A stretch of 64,000 nt of DNA from Mycobacterium sp. IS-836. Its GTDB lineage: Bacteria > Actinomycetota > Actinomycetes > Mycobacteriales > Mycobacteriaceae. The DNA is taken from NCBI RefSeq assembly GCF_001954275.1, contig NZ_MBEU01000083.1, positions 1 through 64,000 of the forward strand, in the 5' to 3' direction. Below the pieces are notes generated by a model. It was not told the DNA's origin and made no database searches. It saw only the letters and a list, made by a program, of their open reading frames with translations. A program made the position numbers and the translations under genes. Below, piece after piece: positions 1 to 10,070 of the stretch. Within the stretch, counting starts at the first letter, position 1. The number at the start of each line of letters is the position of its first letter.

Positions 1-705
1 GGGCCGGGGTTCCCGGCGTCCGGCGACCGATGGGACCCCGGTGCGCCGGGCGGTGCGCCGCCCGTCGGCGGGCGCCAGTGGGACGGCTGGGATCCGACGT
101 TGCCGATGATCCCCAGCGCCAACGTCCCCGGCGACCCGATCGCGGTCATCAACCAGGTGCTCGGCATCTCGGCGACCTCGACGCAGGTCACCGCCGGCAT
201 GGGCCGCAGCTTTCTGCAGCAGCTGGGCATCCTCAAGCCCGACGACACCGGCATCACCAACGCCACCCCGAACGGCACCAGCCGCATCCCGCGCGTGTAC
301 GGGCGGCAGGCCACCGAGTACGTGATCCGCCGCGGCATGTCGCAGATCGGCGTGCCCTACTCCTGGGGTGGTGGCAACGCCGCCGGGCCCAGCAAGGGAA
401 TCGACTCCGGCGCCGGGATCACCGGCTTCGACTGTTCGGGCCTGGTCTTGTATTCGTTCGCCGGGGTCGGCATCAAGCTGCCGCACTACTCGGGTTCGCA
501 GTACAACCTGGGCCGCAAAATCCCGTCGTCACAGATGCGCCGCGGCGACGTCATCTTCTACGGCCCCGGCGGCAGCCAGCACGTGACGATCTATCTCGGC
601 GACGGCCAGATGCTCGAGGCGCCCGACATCGGCCTGAAGGTACGCGTCGCGCCCGTGCGCACCAGCGGCATGACGCCCTACGTGGTCCGCTACATCGATT
701 GGTGA
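1..705 (+). CDS. ripA: RipA-like peptidoglycan endopeptidase (NlpC/P60), 3' part only
   Basis: The reading frame is open from base 1, so the N-terminus lies outside the window; 234 residues of the C-terminal part are visible. It holds an NlpC/P60 cysteine-peptidase domain with the catalytic Cys in FDCSGL (codon 433-435) and the His in a SQHVTIYLGDGQMLEA context (codon 580-582). The linker with WDPTLP just before the domain is typical of mycobacterial RipA. Family members cut the D-Glu-mDAP bond of peptidoglycan and act in septum resolution with resuscitation-promoting factors. The gene lies 9 bp upstream of a second NlpC/P60 gene, the same order as Rv1477-Rv1478. Domain assignment is secure; the ortholog name rests on synteny. 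Confidence 0.93.
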   Translation, partial: GPGFPASGDRWDPGAPGGAPPVGGRQWDGWDPTLPMIPSANVPGDPIAVINQVLGISATSTQVTAGMGRSFLQQLGILKPDDTGITNATPNGTSRIPRVYGRQATEYVIRRGMSQIGVPYSWGGGNAAGPSKGIDSGAGITGFDCSGLVLYSFAGVGIKLPHYSGSQYNLGRKIPSSQMRRGDVIFYGPGGSQHVTIYLGDGQMLEAPDIGLKVRVAPVRTSGMTPYVVRYIDW

Positions 706-714
706 CGAGGAGCT

Positions 715-1461
715 ATGCGGCATAAGCGTTTTCGCGCACTCAACTTGGCTTCCAAGCTGGGGGCGCTCCCCGCGGTGGTGATCGGGCTGATGTTGTCTGT
801 CGCCGCGCCCGCTCCCTTGGCTAGCGCCGATCCCGGCGCGTGGGACCCAACACTGCCCGCCACCATCAGCGCCGGCGCGCCGGGAGATCCGCTCGCCGTC
901 GCGAACCAGTCGCTGGCGGCCACCGCCCAGGCCACCCAGACCACCCTGGATCTGGGCAAGCAGTTTCTCGGAACCCTGGGGATCAACCTCGGCGGCGATC
1001 CCGCTCCGTCCGCCGCGCCCCCCACCAATCCCGGCAGCAAGATCCCGCGGGTCTACGGCCGCCAGGCCATCGAGTACGTGATCAAGCGCATGGGCTCGCA
1101 GATGGGCGTGCCCTACTCGTGGGGCGGCGGCTCGCTCGACGGCCCCAGCAAGGGCGTGGGCGACGGCGCCAACATCAACGGCTTCGACTGCTCGGGCCTG
1201 ATGCGTTACGGCTTCGCCGGGGTCGGCGTGCTGATCCCACGGTTCTCCGGTGACCAGTACAACGCCGGGCGCCACATTCCTCCCAGCGAGGCCAGGCGCG
1301 GCGACCTGATCTTCTACGGGCCCGGCGGCGGCCAGCACGTCACCATGTACCTCGGGAACGGCCAGATGCTCGAGGCTTCCAGCCTCGCCGGCAAGGTTAC
1401 GGTCAGTCCGGTTCGCACCCCCGGCATGACGCCGTTCCTGACTAGGATCATCGAGTACTGA
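715..1461 (+). CDS. ripB: RipB-like secreted peptidoglycan endopeptidase (NlpC/P60)
   Basis: This 248-residue protein starts with a basic n-region, a hydrophobic stretch and an ASA-DP signal-peptidase I site near residue 39, so it should be exported. A short linker precedes an NlpC/P60 domain with Cys in FDCSGLM, His in GQHVTMYLGNGQMLEAS and the PYSWGGG motif. It parallels the upstream RipA domain closely, including the RIPRVYGRQA lead-in, so the pair looks like an old duplication. The ATG is preceded by a GAGGAG Shine-Dalgarno and lies 9 bp after the ripA stop, which suggests co-transcription. Length fits Rv1478 (about 241 aa). Role by family: cleavage of peptidoglycan stem peptides during daughter-cell separation. 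Confidence 0.93.
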   Translation: MRHKRFRALNLASKLGALPAVVIGLMLSVAAPAPLASADPGAWDPTLPATISAGAPGDPLAVANQSLAATAQATQTTLDLGKQFLGTLGINLGGDPAPSAAPPTNPGSKIPRVYGRQAIEYVIKRMGSQMGVPYSWGGGSLDGPSKGVGDGANINGFDCSGLMRYGFAGVGVLIPRFSGDQYNAGRHIPPSEARRGDLIFYGPGGGQHVTMYLGNGQMLEASSLAGKVTVSPVRTPGMTPFLTRIIEY

Positions 1462-1581
1462 TCGCAGGCCAGCGAGCCATCAGCTGGGCGAGCGTCGACG
1501 GGAACCGGCAGGCCTGGAATAGTTGGACGAGGGCACGTCGCTGCCCGGCAGTCGTGTCCGATTGAACGTGGAGGGTTCTTG

Positions 1582-2711
<1,130 letters not shown>

Positions 2712-2715
<4 letters not shown>

Positions 2716-3668
2716 CCGATCCCAAACCGACGCGCGCGGTCGTCCATCCGCCGTCGTTCGAGCGCGGGCAGATCGACGACCCGAAGCTGGCGGCGGCGCT
2801 GCGCAACCTCGAGCTGACCGTCAAGCGCAAGCTCGACGGTGTCCTACACGGCGACCACCTCGGCCTGATTCCGGGGCCGGGGTCGGAGCCGGGTGAGTCG
2901 CGGGAGTACCAGCCCGGCGACGACGTCCGGCGGATGGACTGGGCCGTCACGGCGCGCACCACGCACCCGCACGTCCGGCAGATGATCGCCGACCGCGAGC
3001 TGGAGACCTGGCTGGTGATCGACATGTCGGCGAGCCTCGACTTCGGCACCACGGTCTGCGAAAAGCGCGACCTGGCGGTGGCGGCCGCCGCGGCCATCAC
3101 GTTCCTCAACAGCGGCGGCGGCAACCGGATCGGCGCGATCGTCGCCACCGGCGCGACCATCACCCGGGTGCCGGCCCGCTCCGGACGCCAGCACGAGCAG
3201 ACGCTGTTGCGGACCATCGCGACGACGCCCAAGGCGCCCGTCGGGGTCCGGGGGGATCTGGCGACCGCGATCGATGCGCTGCGCCGGCCTGAACGCCGTC
3301 GTGGAATGGCCGTGATCATCAGCGATTTCCTCGGGCCGATCAACTGGATGCGCCCGCTGCGGGCGATCGCGGCCCGCCACGAGGTGCTGGCCATCGAGGT
3401 GCTCGATCCCCGCGATGTCGAACTGCCCGACGTCGGTGATGTCGTGCTGCAGGACGCCGAAACCGGGGTCACCCGAGAATTCACCATCGACGCCCAGCTG
3501 CGCGACGACTTCGCCAAGGCGGCCGCGGCGCATCGCACCGAGGTGTCGCGCACGATTCGTGGTTGCGGCGCACCGGTTTTGACGCTGCGCACCGACCGAG
3601 ACTGGATTGCCGACATCGTTCGCTTCGTCGAGTCCCGCCGCCGCGGGGCGATGGCGGGACGCCAGTGA
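2712..3668 (+). CDS. DUF58 protein of the MoxR complex (Rv1480-like)
   Basis: A 318-residue protein with the DUF58 signature GESREYQPGDDVRRMDW (about residues 57-76), followed by a vWA-like fold with a DMSAS segment. The GTG start overlaps the moxR1 stop by 4 bases (GTGA), so translation is probably coupled. DUF58 proteins are regular partners of MoxR ATPases and VWA proteins. No signal peptide or membrane segment is visible, so it should be cytoplasmic. Function is inferred from operon and family; the molecular activity is unknown. Confidence 0.9.
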
Positions 3669-4672
3669 CGCTGCCCGTGCTGGGGCCGATGTCGTTGTCT
3701 GGCTTCGACCACCCGTGGTTTTTCCTGTTCTTTTTCGTGGTCTTCGGCTTGGCCGCGCTGTATGTCCTGATGCAATTGGCGCGGCAGCGTCGGATGTTGC
3801 GGTTCGCCAACATGGAGCTGCTGGAAAGCGTCGCCCCGAAGCGGCCCGCCAAGTGGCGGCATCTGCCGGCGATCCTGCTGGTGGCGTCGCTGGTGCTGTT
3901 CACCATCGCGATGGCGGGGCCGACGAACGATGTGCGGATCCCGCGCAACCGCGCCGTGGTGATGCTGGTGATCGACGTGTCGCAGTCCATGCGGGCCACC
4001 GACGTGCAGCCCAACCGGATGGCGGCCGCGCAGGAGGCGGCCAAACAGTTCGCCGACGAGCTGACGCCCGGGATCAACCTCGGGCTGATCGAATATGCCG
4101 GGACCGCCACGGTGTTGGTACAACCGACGACCAACCGGGAGGCGACCAAGGTCGGGCTGGACAAGCTGCAGTTCGCCGACCGCACCGCCACAGGAGAGGG
4201 CATCTTCACCGCGCTGCAGGCCATCGCGACGGTGGGCGCGGTGATCGGCGGTGGGGACAAGCCGCCGCCGGCACGCATCGTGTTGTTCTCCGACGGCAAG
4301 GAGACGATGCCGACCAACCCGGACAATCCGAAGGGCGCATTCACCGCCGCACGCACTGCCAAGGACCAGGGCGTGCCGATCTCGACGATCTCGTTCGGCA
4401 CCCCGTACGGCTTCGTCGAGATCAACGACCAGCGCCAGCCGGTGCCCGTCGACGACTCCACGATGAAGAAGGTCGCCGAGCTATCCGGTGGAAGTTGGCA
4501 CAACGCCGGCAGCTTGGAGGAACTGAAGTCGGTGTACGCGACGCTGCAGCAGCAGATCGGCTACGAGACGATCAAGGGCGACGCGAGCGTGGGCTGGGTG
4601 CGGCTGGGTGCGCTGGTGCTGGCGCTGGCGGCGCTGGCGGCGCTGCTGATCAACCGCCGGCTGCCCACCTAA
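3665..4672 (+). CDS. Membrane VWA-domain protein (Rv1481-like)
   Basis: A 335-residue membrane protein. Hydrophobic segments lie at about residues 15-35 and 58-78, then a von Willebrand A domain with an intact MIDAS (D104-x-S106-x-S108 in DVSQSM), and a C-terminal transmembrane helix ending in RRLPT. The layout is typical of BatA/BatB-like proteins handled by MoxR chaperones. The GTG start overlaps the previous stop by 4 bases. An upstream in-frame start at 3563 lies inside the DUF58 gene and is unlikely. The length equals that of Rv1481 (335 aa), which supports the chosen start. Confidence 0.9.
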   Translation: MTLPVLGPMSLSGFDHPWFFLFFFVVFGLAALYVLMQLARQRRMLRFANMELLESVAPKRPAKWRHLPAILLVASLVLFTIAMAGPTNDVRIPRNRAVVMLVIDVSQSMRATDVQPNRMAAAQEAAKQFADELTPGINLGLIEYAGTATVLVQPTTNREATKVGLDKLQFADRTATGEGIFTALQAIATVGAVIGGGDKPPPARIVLFSDGKETMPTNPDNPKGAFTAARTAKDQGVPISTISFGTPYGFVEINDQRQPVPVDDSTMKKVAELSGGSWHNAGSLEELKSVYATLQQQIGYETIKGDASVGWVRLGALVLALAALAALLINRRLPT

Positions 4673-4702
4673 CTTTCCCGCGCCGTGTGTCGCCTCGATT
4701 TC

Positions 4703-4762
4703 GCCGAGCGTGAAGCCACGGCGAAAATTCGGGCCGGATTTCGCCGTAGCTTCACGTTCGGC
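4703..4762. repeat. Large imperfect palindrome in the VWA gene-fabG1 gap
   Basis: Two 25-26 base arms (4703-4728 and 4738-4762) pair with two mismatches and one unpaired base around a loop of about 9 bases. The left arm begins GCCGAGCGTGAAGCC and the right arm ends GCTTCACGTTCGGC. There is no T-run, so it is not a classical intrinsic terminator. It sits between the end of the moxR operon and the fabG1 promoter. It could be a dispersed intergenic palindrome, an end-of-operon hairpin or a protein-binding site. Confidence 0.75.
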
Positions 4763-4814
4763 AGCCCGGCCAGCCGATTTCGGCCCCGCCGCAGCGAGAC
4801 GCTAAGTTGGCCGG
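4763..4814 (+). promoter_or_regulatory. fabG1-inhA promoter region
   Basis: The 52 bases before the fabG1 GTG correspond to the M. tuberculosis fabG1-inhA promoter and leader. The stretch GCGAGACGCTAAG resembles the tuberculosis sequence in which the base 15 nt before the GTG is the well-known isoniazid/ethionamide resistance site. Here that base (4800) is C, the wild-type state. Exact -10 and -35 boxes were not resolved. Confidence 0.6.
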
Positions 4815-5582
4815 GTGACTGACACAGCCACTGAGAAGGCCACCGAGATCGCCGCCCAGGGCGGCAAACCCGCATTCGTATCCCGTTCCGTGCTGGTGAC
4901 GGGCGGAAACCGGGGGATCGGTCTGGCCATCGCGCAGCGGCTGGCCGCCGACGGCCACAAGGTGGCCATCACGCATCGCGGATCCGGGGCGCCCGAGGGG
5001 CTGTTCGGCGTGGAGTGCGACGTCACCGACAACGACGCCGTCGATCGCGCCTTCAAAGAGGTCGAGGAGCACCAGGGCGCGGTCGAGGTGCTGGTGTCCA
5101 ACGCCGGCATCTCCAAGGACGCGTTCCTCATCCGGATGACCGAGGAGCGGTTCGAAGAGGTCATCAACACCAACCTCACCGGGGCGTTCCGGGTGACCCA
5201 GCGCGCGGCGCGCAGCATGCAGAAAAAGCGGTTCGGCCGGATCATCTACGTGGGCTCGGTCTCCGGCAGCTGGGGGATTGGCAACCAGTCCAACTATGCG
5301 GCCGCCAAGGCCGGGCTGATCGGCATGGCCCGCTCGATCTCCCGGGAATTGTCCAAGGCCGGCGTGACCGCGAATGTGGTTGCCCCGGGCTACATCGACA
5401 CCGAGATGACCCGCGCGCTGGACGAGCGGATCCAGGCGGGTGCGCTCGAGTTCATCCCCGCGAAGCGCGTCGGCACCGCCGCCGAGGTCGCCGGGGTAGT
5501 CAGCTTCCTCGCGTCCGAGGACGCGAGCTACATCGCCGGCGCGGTCATCCCGGTCGACGGCGGCATGGGCATGGGCCACTGA
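4815..5582 (+). CDS. fabG1: 3-oxoacyl-ACP reductase FabG1/MabA
   Basis: This 255-residue short-chain dehydrogenase has the Rossmann motif TGGNRGIG, NAG, and the catalytic Ser in GSVSGSWG with Y161 and K165 in NYAAAKAG. It ends in DGGMGMGH like M. tuberculosis MabA (247 aa); the extra residues are at the variable N-terminus. MabA reduces beta-ketoacyl-AcpM with NADPH in the FAS-II cycle of mycolic acid synthesis. The GTG start aligns with the tuberculosis start. inhA follows after 22 bases, forming the conserved fabG1-inhA operon. Confidence 0.97.
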   Translation: MTDTATEKATEIAAQGGKPAFVSRSVLVTGGNRGIGLAIAQRLAADGHKVAITHRGSGAPEGLFGVECDVTDNDAVDRAFKEVEEHQGAVEVLVSNAGISKDAFLIRMTEERFEEVINTNLTGAFRVTQRAARSMQKKRFGRIIYVGSVSGSWGIGNQSNYAAAKAGLIGMARSISRELSKAGVTANVVAPGYIDTEMTRALDERIQAGALEFIPAKRVGTAAEVAGVVSFLASEDASYIAGAVIPVDGGMGMGH

Positions 5583-5604
5583 GGCCCCAGATATAAGGAC
5601 GGAC

Positions 5605-6414
5605 ATGACAGGACTGCTTGAAGGCAAACGGGTTCTCGTCTCCGGGATCATCACCGACTCGTCGATCGCGTTCCACATCGCAAAGGCGGCGCAGGAGGCC
5701 GGGGCGCAGTTGGTGCTGACCGGATTCGACCGGTTGCGGCTGATCCAGCGCATCGCCGACCGGCTTCCGGAGAAGGCCCCGCTGATCGAACTCGACGTGC
5801 AGAACCAGGAGCACTTGGACACCCTGGCCGAGCGGGTGACCGCCGAAATCGGCGAGGGCAACAAGCTCGACGGTGTCGTGCATTCGATCGGGTTCATGCC
5901 GCAGACCGGGATGGGCATCAACCCGTTCTTCGACGCGCCCTACGAGGATGTCTCCAAGGGCATCCACATCTCCGCGTATTCGTATGCTTCGCTGGCCAAG
6001 GCGCTGCTGCCGATCATGAACCCCGGCGGCTCCATCGTCGGTATGGACTTCGACCCGACCCGGGCGATGCCGGCCTATAACTGGATGACCGTGGCCAAGA
6101 GCGCGCTGGAATCGGTCAACCGGTTCGTGGCGCGCGAGGCCGGCAAGTTCGGTGTGCGGTCCAATCTCGTTGCCGCGGGCCCGATCCGAACGCTCGCGAT
6201 GAGCGCGATCGTGGGTGGAGCGCTCGGCGAGGAGGCCGGCGCCCAGATGCAGCTGCTGGAAGAGGGCTGGGACCAGCGCGCACCGATCGGCTGGAACATG
6301 AAGGATCCGACGCCGGTCGCCAAGACGGTCTGCGCGGTGCTCTCCGAGTGGCTGCCGGCGACCACCGGAACCATCATCTACGCCGATGGCGGCGCTAGCA
6401 CCCAATTGCTCTAG
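5605..6414 (+). CDS. inhA: Enoyl-ACP reductase InhA
   Basis: This is a 269-residue NADH-dependent enoyl-ACP reductase, the same length as M. tuberculosis InhA, and it catalyses the last step of each FAS-II elongation round. Visible features are the divergent Rossmann loop SGIITDSSIAFHIA, Y158 and K165 in AYNWMTVAKS, and a C-terminus DGGASTQLL. Residues I21 and S94, both changed in isoniazid- and ethionamide-resistant strains, are wild type here. The ATG follows an AAGGACGG Shine-Dalgarno. The ferrochelatase gene starts 6 bases after the stop, so transcription is probably continuous. Confidence 0.98.
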   Translation: MTGLLEGKRVLVSGIITDSSIAFHIAKAAQEAGAQLVLTGFDRLRLIQRIADRLPEKAPLIELDVQNQEHLDTLAERVTAEIGEGNKLDGVVHSIGFMPQTGMGINPFFDAPYEDVSKGIHISAYSYASLAKALLPIMNPGGSIVGMDFDPTRAMPAYNWMTVAKSALESVNRFVAREAGKFGVRSNLVAAGPIRTLAMSAIVGGALGEEAGAQMQLLEEGWDQRAPIGWNMKDPTPVAKTVCAVLSEWLPATTGTIIYADGGASTQLL

Positions 6415-6420
6415 ACGGCA

Positions 6421-7443
6421 ATGGAATTCGACGCGGTCCTGCTGCTGTCGTTCGGCGGACCGGAGGGGCCGGAGCAGGTCCAGCCGTTCCTGGAGAATGT
6501 CACCCGCGGCCGGGGCGTGCCGCCCGAGCGGCTGGACGACGTCGCCGAGCACTACCTGCATTTCGGCGGGGTATCGCCGATCAATGGCATCAACCGGGCG
6601 CTGATCGCGCAACTTCAGGCCGAACAGGACCTGCCGGTCTATTTCGGCAACCGCAACTGGGAACCCTACGTCGAAGAGTCCGTTGCGACGATGCGAGACA
6701 ACGGTATTCGTCGTGCGGCGGTGTTCACCACGTCGGCGTGGAGCGGTTATTCCAGTTGCACGCAGTATGTGGAGGACATTGCCCGGGCCCGGCGGGTCAC
6801 CGGCCCGGAGGCGCCCGAGTTGGTGAAACTGCGGCCGTACTTCGACCATCCGCTTTTCGTCGAGATGTTCGCCGACGCCATCGCGGCGGCCGCCGACACG
6901 CTGCCCGATGGGTTACGCGGCGACGCTCGGCTGGTGTTCACCGCGCATTCGGTCCCGGTGGCCGCCGACCAGCGCTGCGGCCCGCGGCTCTACAGCCGCC
7001 AAGTCGCCTACGCCGCAAGGCTGGTCGCGGCGGCCGCCGGATACGGCGCCTACGACCTGGCGTGGCAGTCCCGATCGGGCCCGCCACAGGTGCCGTGGCT
7101 GGAACCCGATGTCGCCGACCATCTGACGACGCTCGCCACCGCGGGCACCGGGTCCGTCGTCGTCTGCCCGATCGGGTTCGTCTCCGATCACATCGAGGTG
7201 GTGTGGGACCTCGACCAGGAATTGCGAGCACAGGCCGAGGCGACGGGGATGGCGTTCGCCCGCGCCACGACCCCCAACGCCGATCGACGATTCGCCCGGC
7301 TGGCCGCGAGCTTGATCGACGAACTCCGGTTCGACCTTGCGCCGGCCCGGGTGAGTGGGCCCGAACCGGTGCCCGGCTGCCTCGCCAGCGTGAACGGCGA
7401 ACCGTGCCGACCACCGCATTGCGTTGCGGCGGAATGCGGTTAG
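6421..7443 (+). CDS. hemH: Ferrochelatase (coproporphyrin type)
   Basis: A 340-residue ferrochelatase that inserts Fe2+ into coproporphyrin III or protoporphyrin at the end of haem synthesis. Recognisable motifs are LLSFGGPEGPE near the N-terminus, the FTAHSVP segment with the catalytic His, and CPIGFVSDHIEVVWDLD. The C-terminal tail GCLASVNGEPC...HC..AEC is Cys-rich, like the [2Fe-2S]-binding tail known from actinobacterial enzymes. It starts 6 bases after inhA, the same order as in M. tuberculosis (Rv1484-Rv1485). Actinobacterial enzymes of this family are now usually called CpfC. Confidence 0.95.
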   Translation: MEFDAVLLLSFGGPEGPEQVQPFLENVTRGRGVPPERLDDVAEHYLHFGGVSPINGINRALIAQLQAEQDLPVYFGNRNWEPYVEESVATMRDNGIRRAAVFTTSAWSGYSSCTQYVEDIARARRVTGPEAPELVKLRPYFDHPLFVEMFADAIAAAADTLPDGLRGDARLVFTAHSVPVAADQRCGPRLYSRQVAYAARLVAAAAGYGAYDLAWQSRSGPPQVPWLEPDVADHLTTLATAGTGSVVVCPIGFVSDHIEVVWDLDQELRAQAEATGMAFARATTPNADRRFARLAASLIDELRFDLAPARVSGPEPVPGCLASVNGEPCRPPHCVAAECG

Positions 7444-8345
7444 TCGTCCCAGGCCGAGTGCAGGATCGCGTTGACCGCGGCAATCCGCGCCGAACGCACC
7501 ACCGCGGTCAGCGGCCGCAGCGCATCGCTGGCGATCCGAGCCTCCGACGACGACTGCGGGCCGGCGGCTCCGGGCGACCGGCTGAGCCCGGCGCTGACGG
7601 CGATGATCGCGTCGACGTGCGCCGCGTTCTCCAGCACCCGCAACGCGCGCGACGGCGCATGGTCCGGAATCCGGTGTTGCCGGGTGGATTCCAGCAGCTG
7701 CTCGACAAGCCCGCGCGGATCGTCGACGTCGGCCGCGGCGGATCCCAGGCCGATGGTGCCCAGTGCGTCGGCGGCCGAGCGCACGGCCGACCGCAACCCG
7801 TATTCGGCGTCGCCCAGCTCGTGATGGTCGAACACGGGTGCGCCGGGCAGCGAGTACACCGTCCACGACAGTGCGGAGAGTTCCGGAAAGTCCGGCCCAT
7901 TGTCGACGGGATCGTCCTCGGCATCGCGGTAACGGAACTCGGGCACCAGGCCGACGGCTGTGGCGCGATCGTCCGGGTTGCTGATGATCACCGCCTCGCC
8001 CGCGGCCAGGGCGTCGTGCTCGAACTGCGTGCCCGCGGCCAGCCCGCGCACGTCGCCGGGCACCGGCAAAACCATGTTGATCGTTCCGCGCAACCCGCGT
8101 GGGGCAGCCGCCGACGTCGTCGGCCGGCCGACCGCGGCGCGCAGCGTCTGCAACAGCGAAACCGTCCCGGCATCGTGGACCTCGGGCCAGGGCAGCCCGG
8201 TGTGGCCCGCGGCCACGGCATCATACGCGCTAACCGATTGCTTTGGTGCCCATAGGGATAACGCGTCCAAAACGTCGTCGGGCGCGGCCCTGCCCGCGAG
8301 CCAGGCGTTGGCCCACAGGGACAGGGAAACACTCGGACACCACAT
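7440..8345 (-). CDS. Conserved mycobacterial protein (Rv1486c-like), function unknown
   Basis: A 301-residue soluble protein with no signal peptide. It is recognisable as the Rv1486c family by its N-terminus MWCPSVSLSLWANAWL and by RGTINMVLPVPGDVRGL. The chosen ATG at 8345 matches the start in relatives; a longer frame to 8387 would overlap the divergent NfeD leader. It is convergent with the ferrochelatase (4-base overlap at the stops) and divergent from the NfeD gene, the same arrangement as in M. tuberculosis. I see no catalytic motif. Confidence 0.85.
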   Translation of the reverse strand: MWCPSVSLSLWANAWLAGRAAPDDVLDALSLWAPKQSVSAYDAVAAGHTGLPWPEVHDAGTVSLLQTLRAAVGRPTTSAAAPRGLRGTINMVLPVPGDVRGLAAGTQFEHDALAAGEAVIISNPDDRATAVGLVPEFRYRDAEDDPVDNGPDFPELSALSWTVYSLPGAPVFDHHELGDAEYGLRSAVRSAADALGTIGLGSAAADVDDPRGLVEQLLESTRQHRIPDHAPSRALRVLENAAHVDAIIAVSAGLSRSPGAAGPQSSSEARIASDALRPLTAVVRSARIAAVNAILHSAWDD

Positions 8346-8402
8346 GATCTCGCAGTGTAGTTGTTTGGCCCGGCGAAGGCCGATCACGCGTATTCTGGCC
8401 GC

Positions 8403-8837
8403 ATGGCGGTCGCTGTGATCTGGCTAATATTCGCGCTGGTGCTGGCCGGTGCGGAGGCGCTCAGCGGCCATATGTTCTTGCTGATGCTCGGCGGCGGTGC
8501 GCTGGCCGCGTCGGCAACCAGCTGGCTTACGGATGCGCCGCTCTGGGTCGACGGGGCGGTGTTTTTGATCGTGTCCGTGCTACTGCTCGCGCTGGTGCGA
8601 CCGGCGCTGCGGCGGCGGCTGACACCCCCGGAGACACTGCCGACGGGCATCAAGGCGCTGGAGGGCAAAAGCGCGCTGGTGCTCGATCGGATTGCCCGCG
8701 ACGAGGGCCGGGTGAAACTCGACGGCCAGGTTTGGACGGCTCGTCCTCTCAACGACGACGATGTGTACGAACCGGGTGAGTCGGTCACCGTCACGCACAT
8801 CGAAGGCGCTACGGCGGTGGTTTTCAGACGCGTGTAG
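8403..8837 (+). CDS. NfeD-like membrane protein (Rv1487-like)
   Basis: A 144-residue protein with two or three hydrophobic segments in the first 65 residues, then a C-terminal OB-fold-like domain with GKSALVLDRIARDEGRVKLDGQ and YEPGESVTVTHIEG, as in short NfeD proteins. NfeD proteins partner SPFH/stomatin proteins in membranes, and the next gene is a stomatin. The ATG at 8403 aligns with the Rv1487 start (144 aa). Confidence 0.9.
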   Translation: MAVAVIWLIFALVLAGAEALSGHMFLLMLGGGALAASATSWLTDAPLWVDGAVFLIVSVLLLALVRPALRRRLTPPETLPTGIKALEGKSALVLDRIARDEGRVKLDGQVWTARPLNDDDVYEPGESVTVTHIEGATAVVFRRV

Positions 8838-8886
8838 TCCCTCGGCATAGACGCTGCGAGAAACGCTGCGAGAGAAAGGAACTCCG

Positions 8887-10035
8887 GTGCAAGGTGGTGC
8901 GGTAGCTGGTTTGGTGTTGCTGGCCGTCCTGGTGATTTTTGCGATCATCGTGGTGGCCAAGTCGGTTGCGTTGATACCGCAGGCCGAAGCCGCGGTGATC
9001 GAACGGCTGGGTCGGTACAGCCGCACGGTCAGCGGACAGCTGACGTTGTTGGTGCCGTTCATCGACCGCGTCCGGGCGCGCGTGGACCTGCGCGAGCGGG
9101 TGGTGTCGTTCCCGCCGCAGCCGGTGATCACCGAGGACAACCTGACGTTGAACATCGACACCGTGGTCTACTTCCAGGTCACCGTGCCGCAGGCGGCGGT
9201 CTACGAGATCAGCAACTACATCGTCGGGGTCGAACAGCTCACCACGACCACGCTGCGCAACGTCGTCGGCGGCATGACGCTGGAGCAAACGCTGACCTCG
9301 CGCGATCAGATCAACGCCCAGCTGCGCGGCGTACTCGACGAGGCGACCGGCCGCTGGGGCCTGCGGGTGGCCCGGGTCGAGCTGCGCAGTATCGACCCGC
9401 CGCCGTCGATTCAGGCCTCGATGGAAAAGCAGATGAAGGCCGACCGGGAGAAGCGGGCGATGATCCTGACCGCCGAGGGCATGCGCGAGTCGTCGATCAA
9501 GGAAGCGGAGGGCGCCAAGCAGGCCCAGATCCTGGCGGCCGAGGGCGCCAAGCAGGCCGCGATCCTGGCCGCCGAGGCCGAACGGCAGTCCCGGATGTTG
9601 CGCGCCCAGGGCGAGCGCGCCGCGGCCTACCTGCAGGCGCAGGGGCAGGCCAAGGCCATCGAGAAGACGTTCGCCGCGATCAAGGCCGGCCGGCCCACCC
9701 CGGAGATGCTGGCCTACCAGTACCTGCAGACGCTGCCGAAAATGGCGCAGGGCAGCGCCAACAAGGTGTGGGTGGTGCCCAGCGATTTCAGCGCGGCGCT
9801 GCAGGGATTCACCAGGCTGCTGGGCACGCCGGGTCAGGACGGGGTGTTCCGGTTCGAGCCGTCGCCGGTCGACGACACACCCAAGCACGCGTCCGACGAC
9901 GACGCCGACGTCGCCGACTGGTTCTCGACCGACACCGACCCGGCCATCGCCCAGGCGGTCGCCAAGGCCGAGGCGATAGCCCGCCAGCCCGTGGACGGCC
10001 AACCGGGCGCGGCACCGCCGGAGTTGACTCAATAG
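8887..10035 (+). CDS. SPFH/stomatin-family membrane protein (Rv1488-like)
   Basis: This 382-residue protein has one N-terminal membrane segment (residues 5-25), a Band 7/SPFH domain (about 30-210) with AVIERLGRYSRTV and RSIDPPPSIQASMEKQMKADR, and then an Ala/Glu/Gln-rich coiled coil (about 190-265) with two near-identical EGAKQAxILAAE repeats. The C-terminal tail (about 315-382) is acidic and low-complexity. SPFH proteins oligomerise on membrane microdomains. The GTG has a GAAAGGA Shine-Dalgarno, and the pairing with NfeD upstream is the standard arrangement. Confidence 0.92.
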   Translation: MQGGAVAGLVLLAVLVIFAIIVVAKSVALIPQAEAAVIERLGRYSRTVSGQLTLLVPFIDRVRARVDLRERVVSFPPQPVITEDNLTLNIDTVVYFQVTVPQAAVYEISNYIVGVEQLTTTTLRNVVGGMTLEQTLTSRDQINAQLRGVLDEATGRWGLRVARVELRSIDPPPSIQASMEKQMKADREKRAMILTAEGMRESSIKEAEGAKQAQILAAEGAKQAAILAAEAERQSRMLRAQGERAAAYLQAQGQAKAIEKTFAAIKAGRPTPEMLAYQYLQTLPKMAQGSANKVWVVPSDFSAALQGFTRLLGTPGQDGVFRFEPSPVDDTPKHASDDDADVADWFSTDTDPAIAQAVAKAEAIARQPVDGQPGAAPPELTQ

Positions 10036-10070
10036 GATTGGCGGACGGGCGCTTTGGCTTCGCCGAACAC

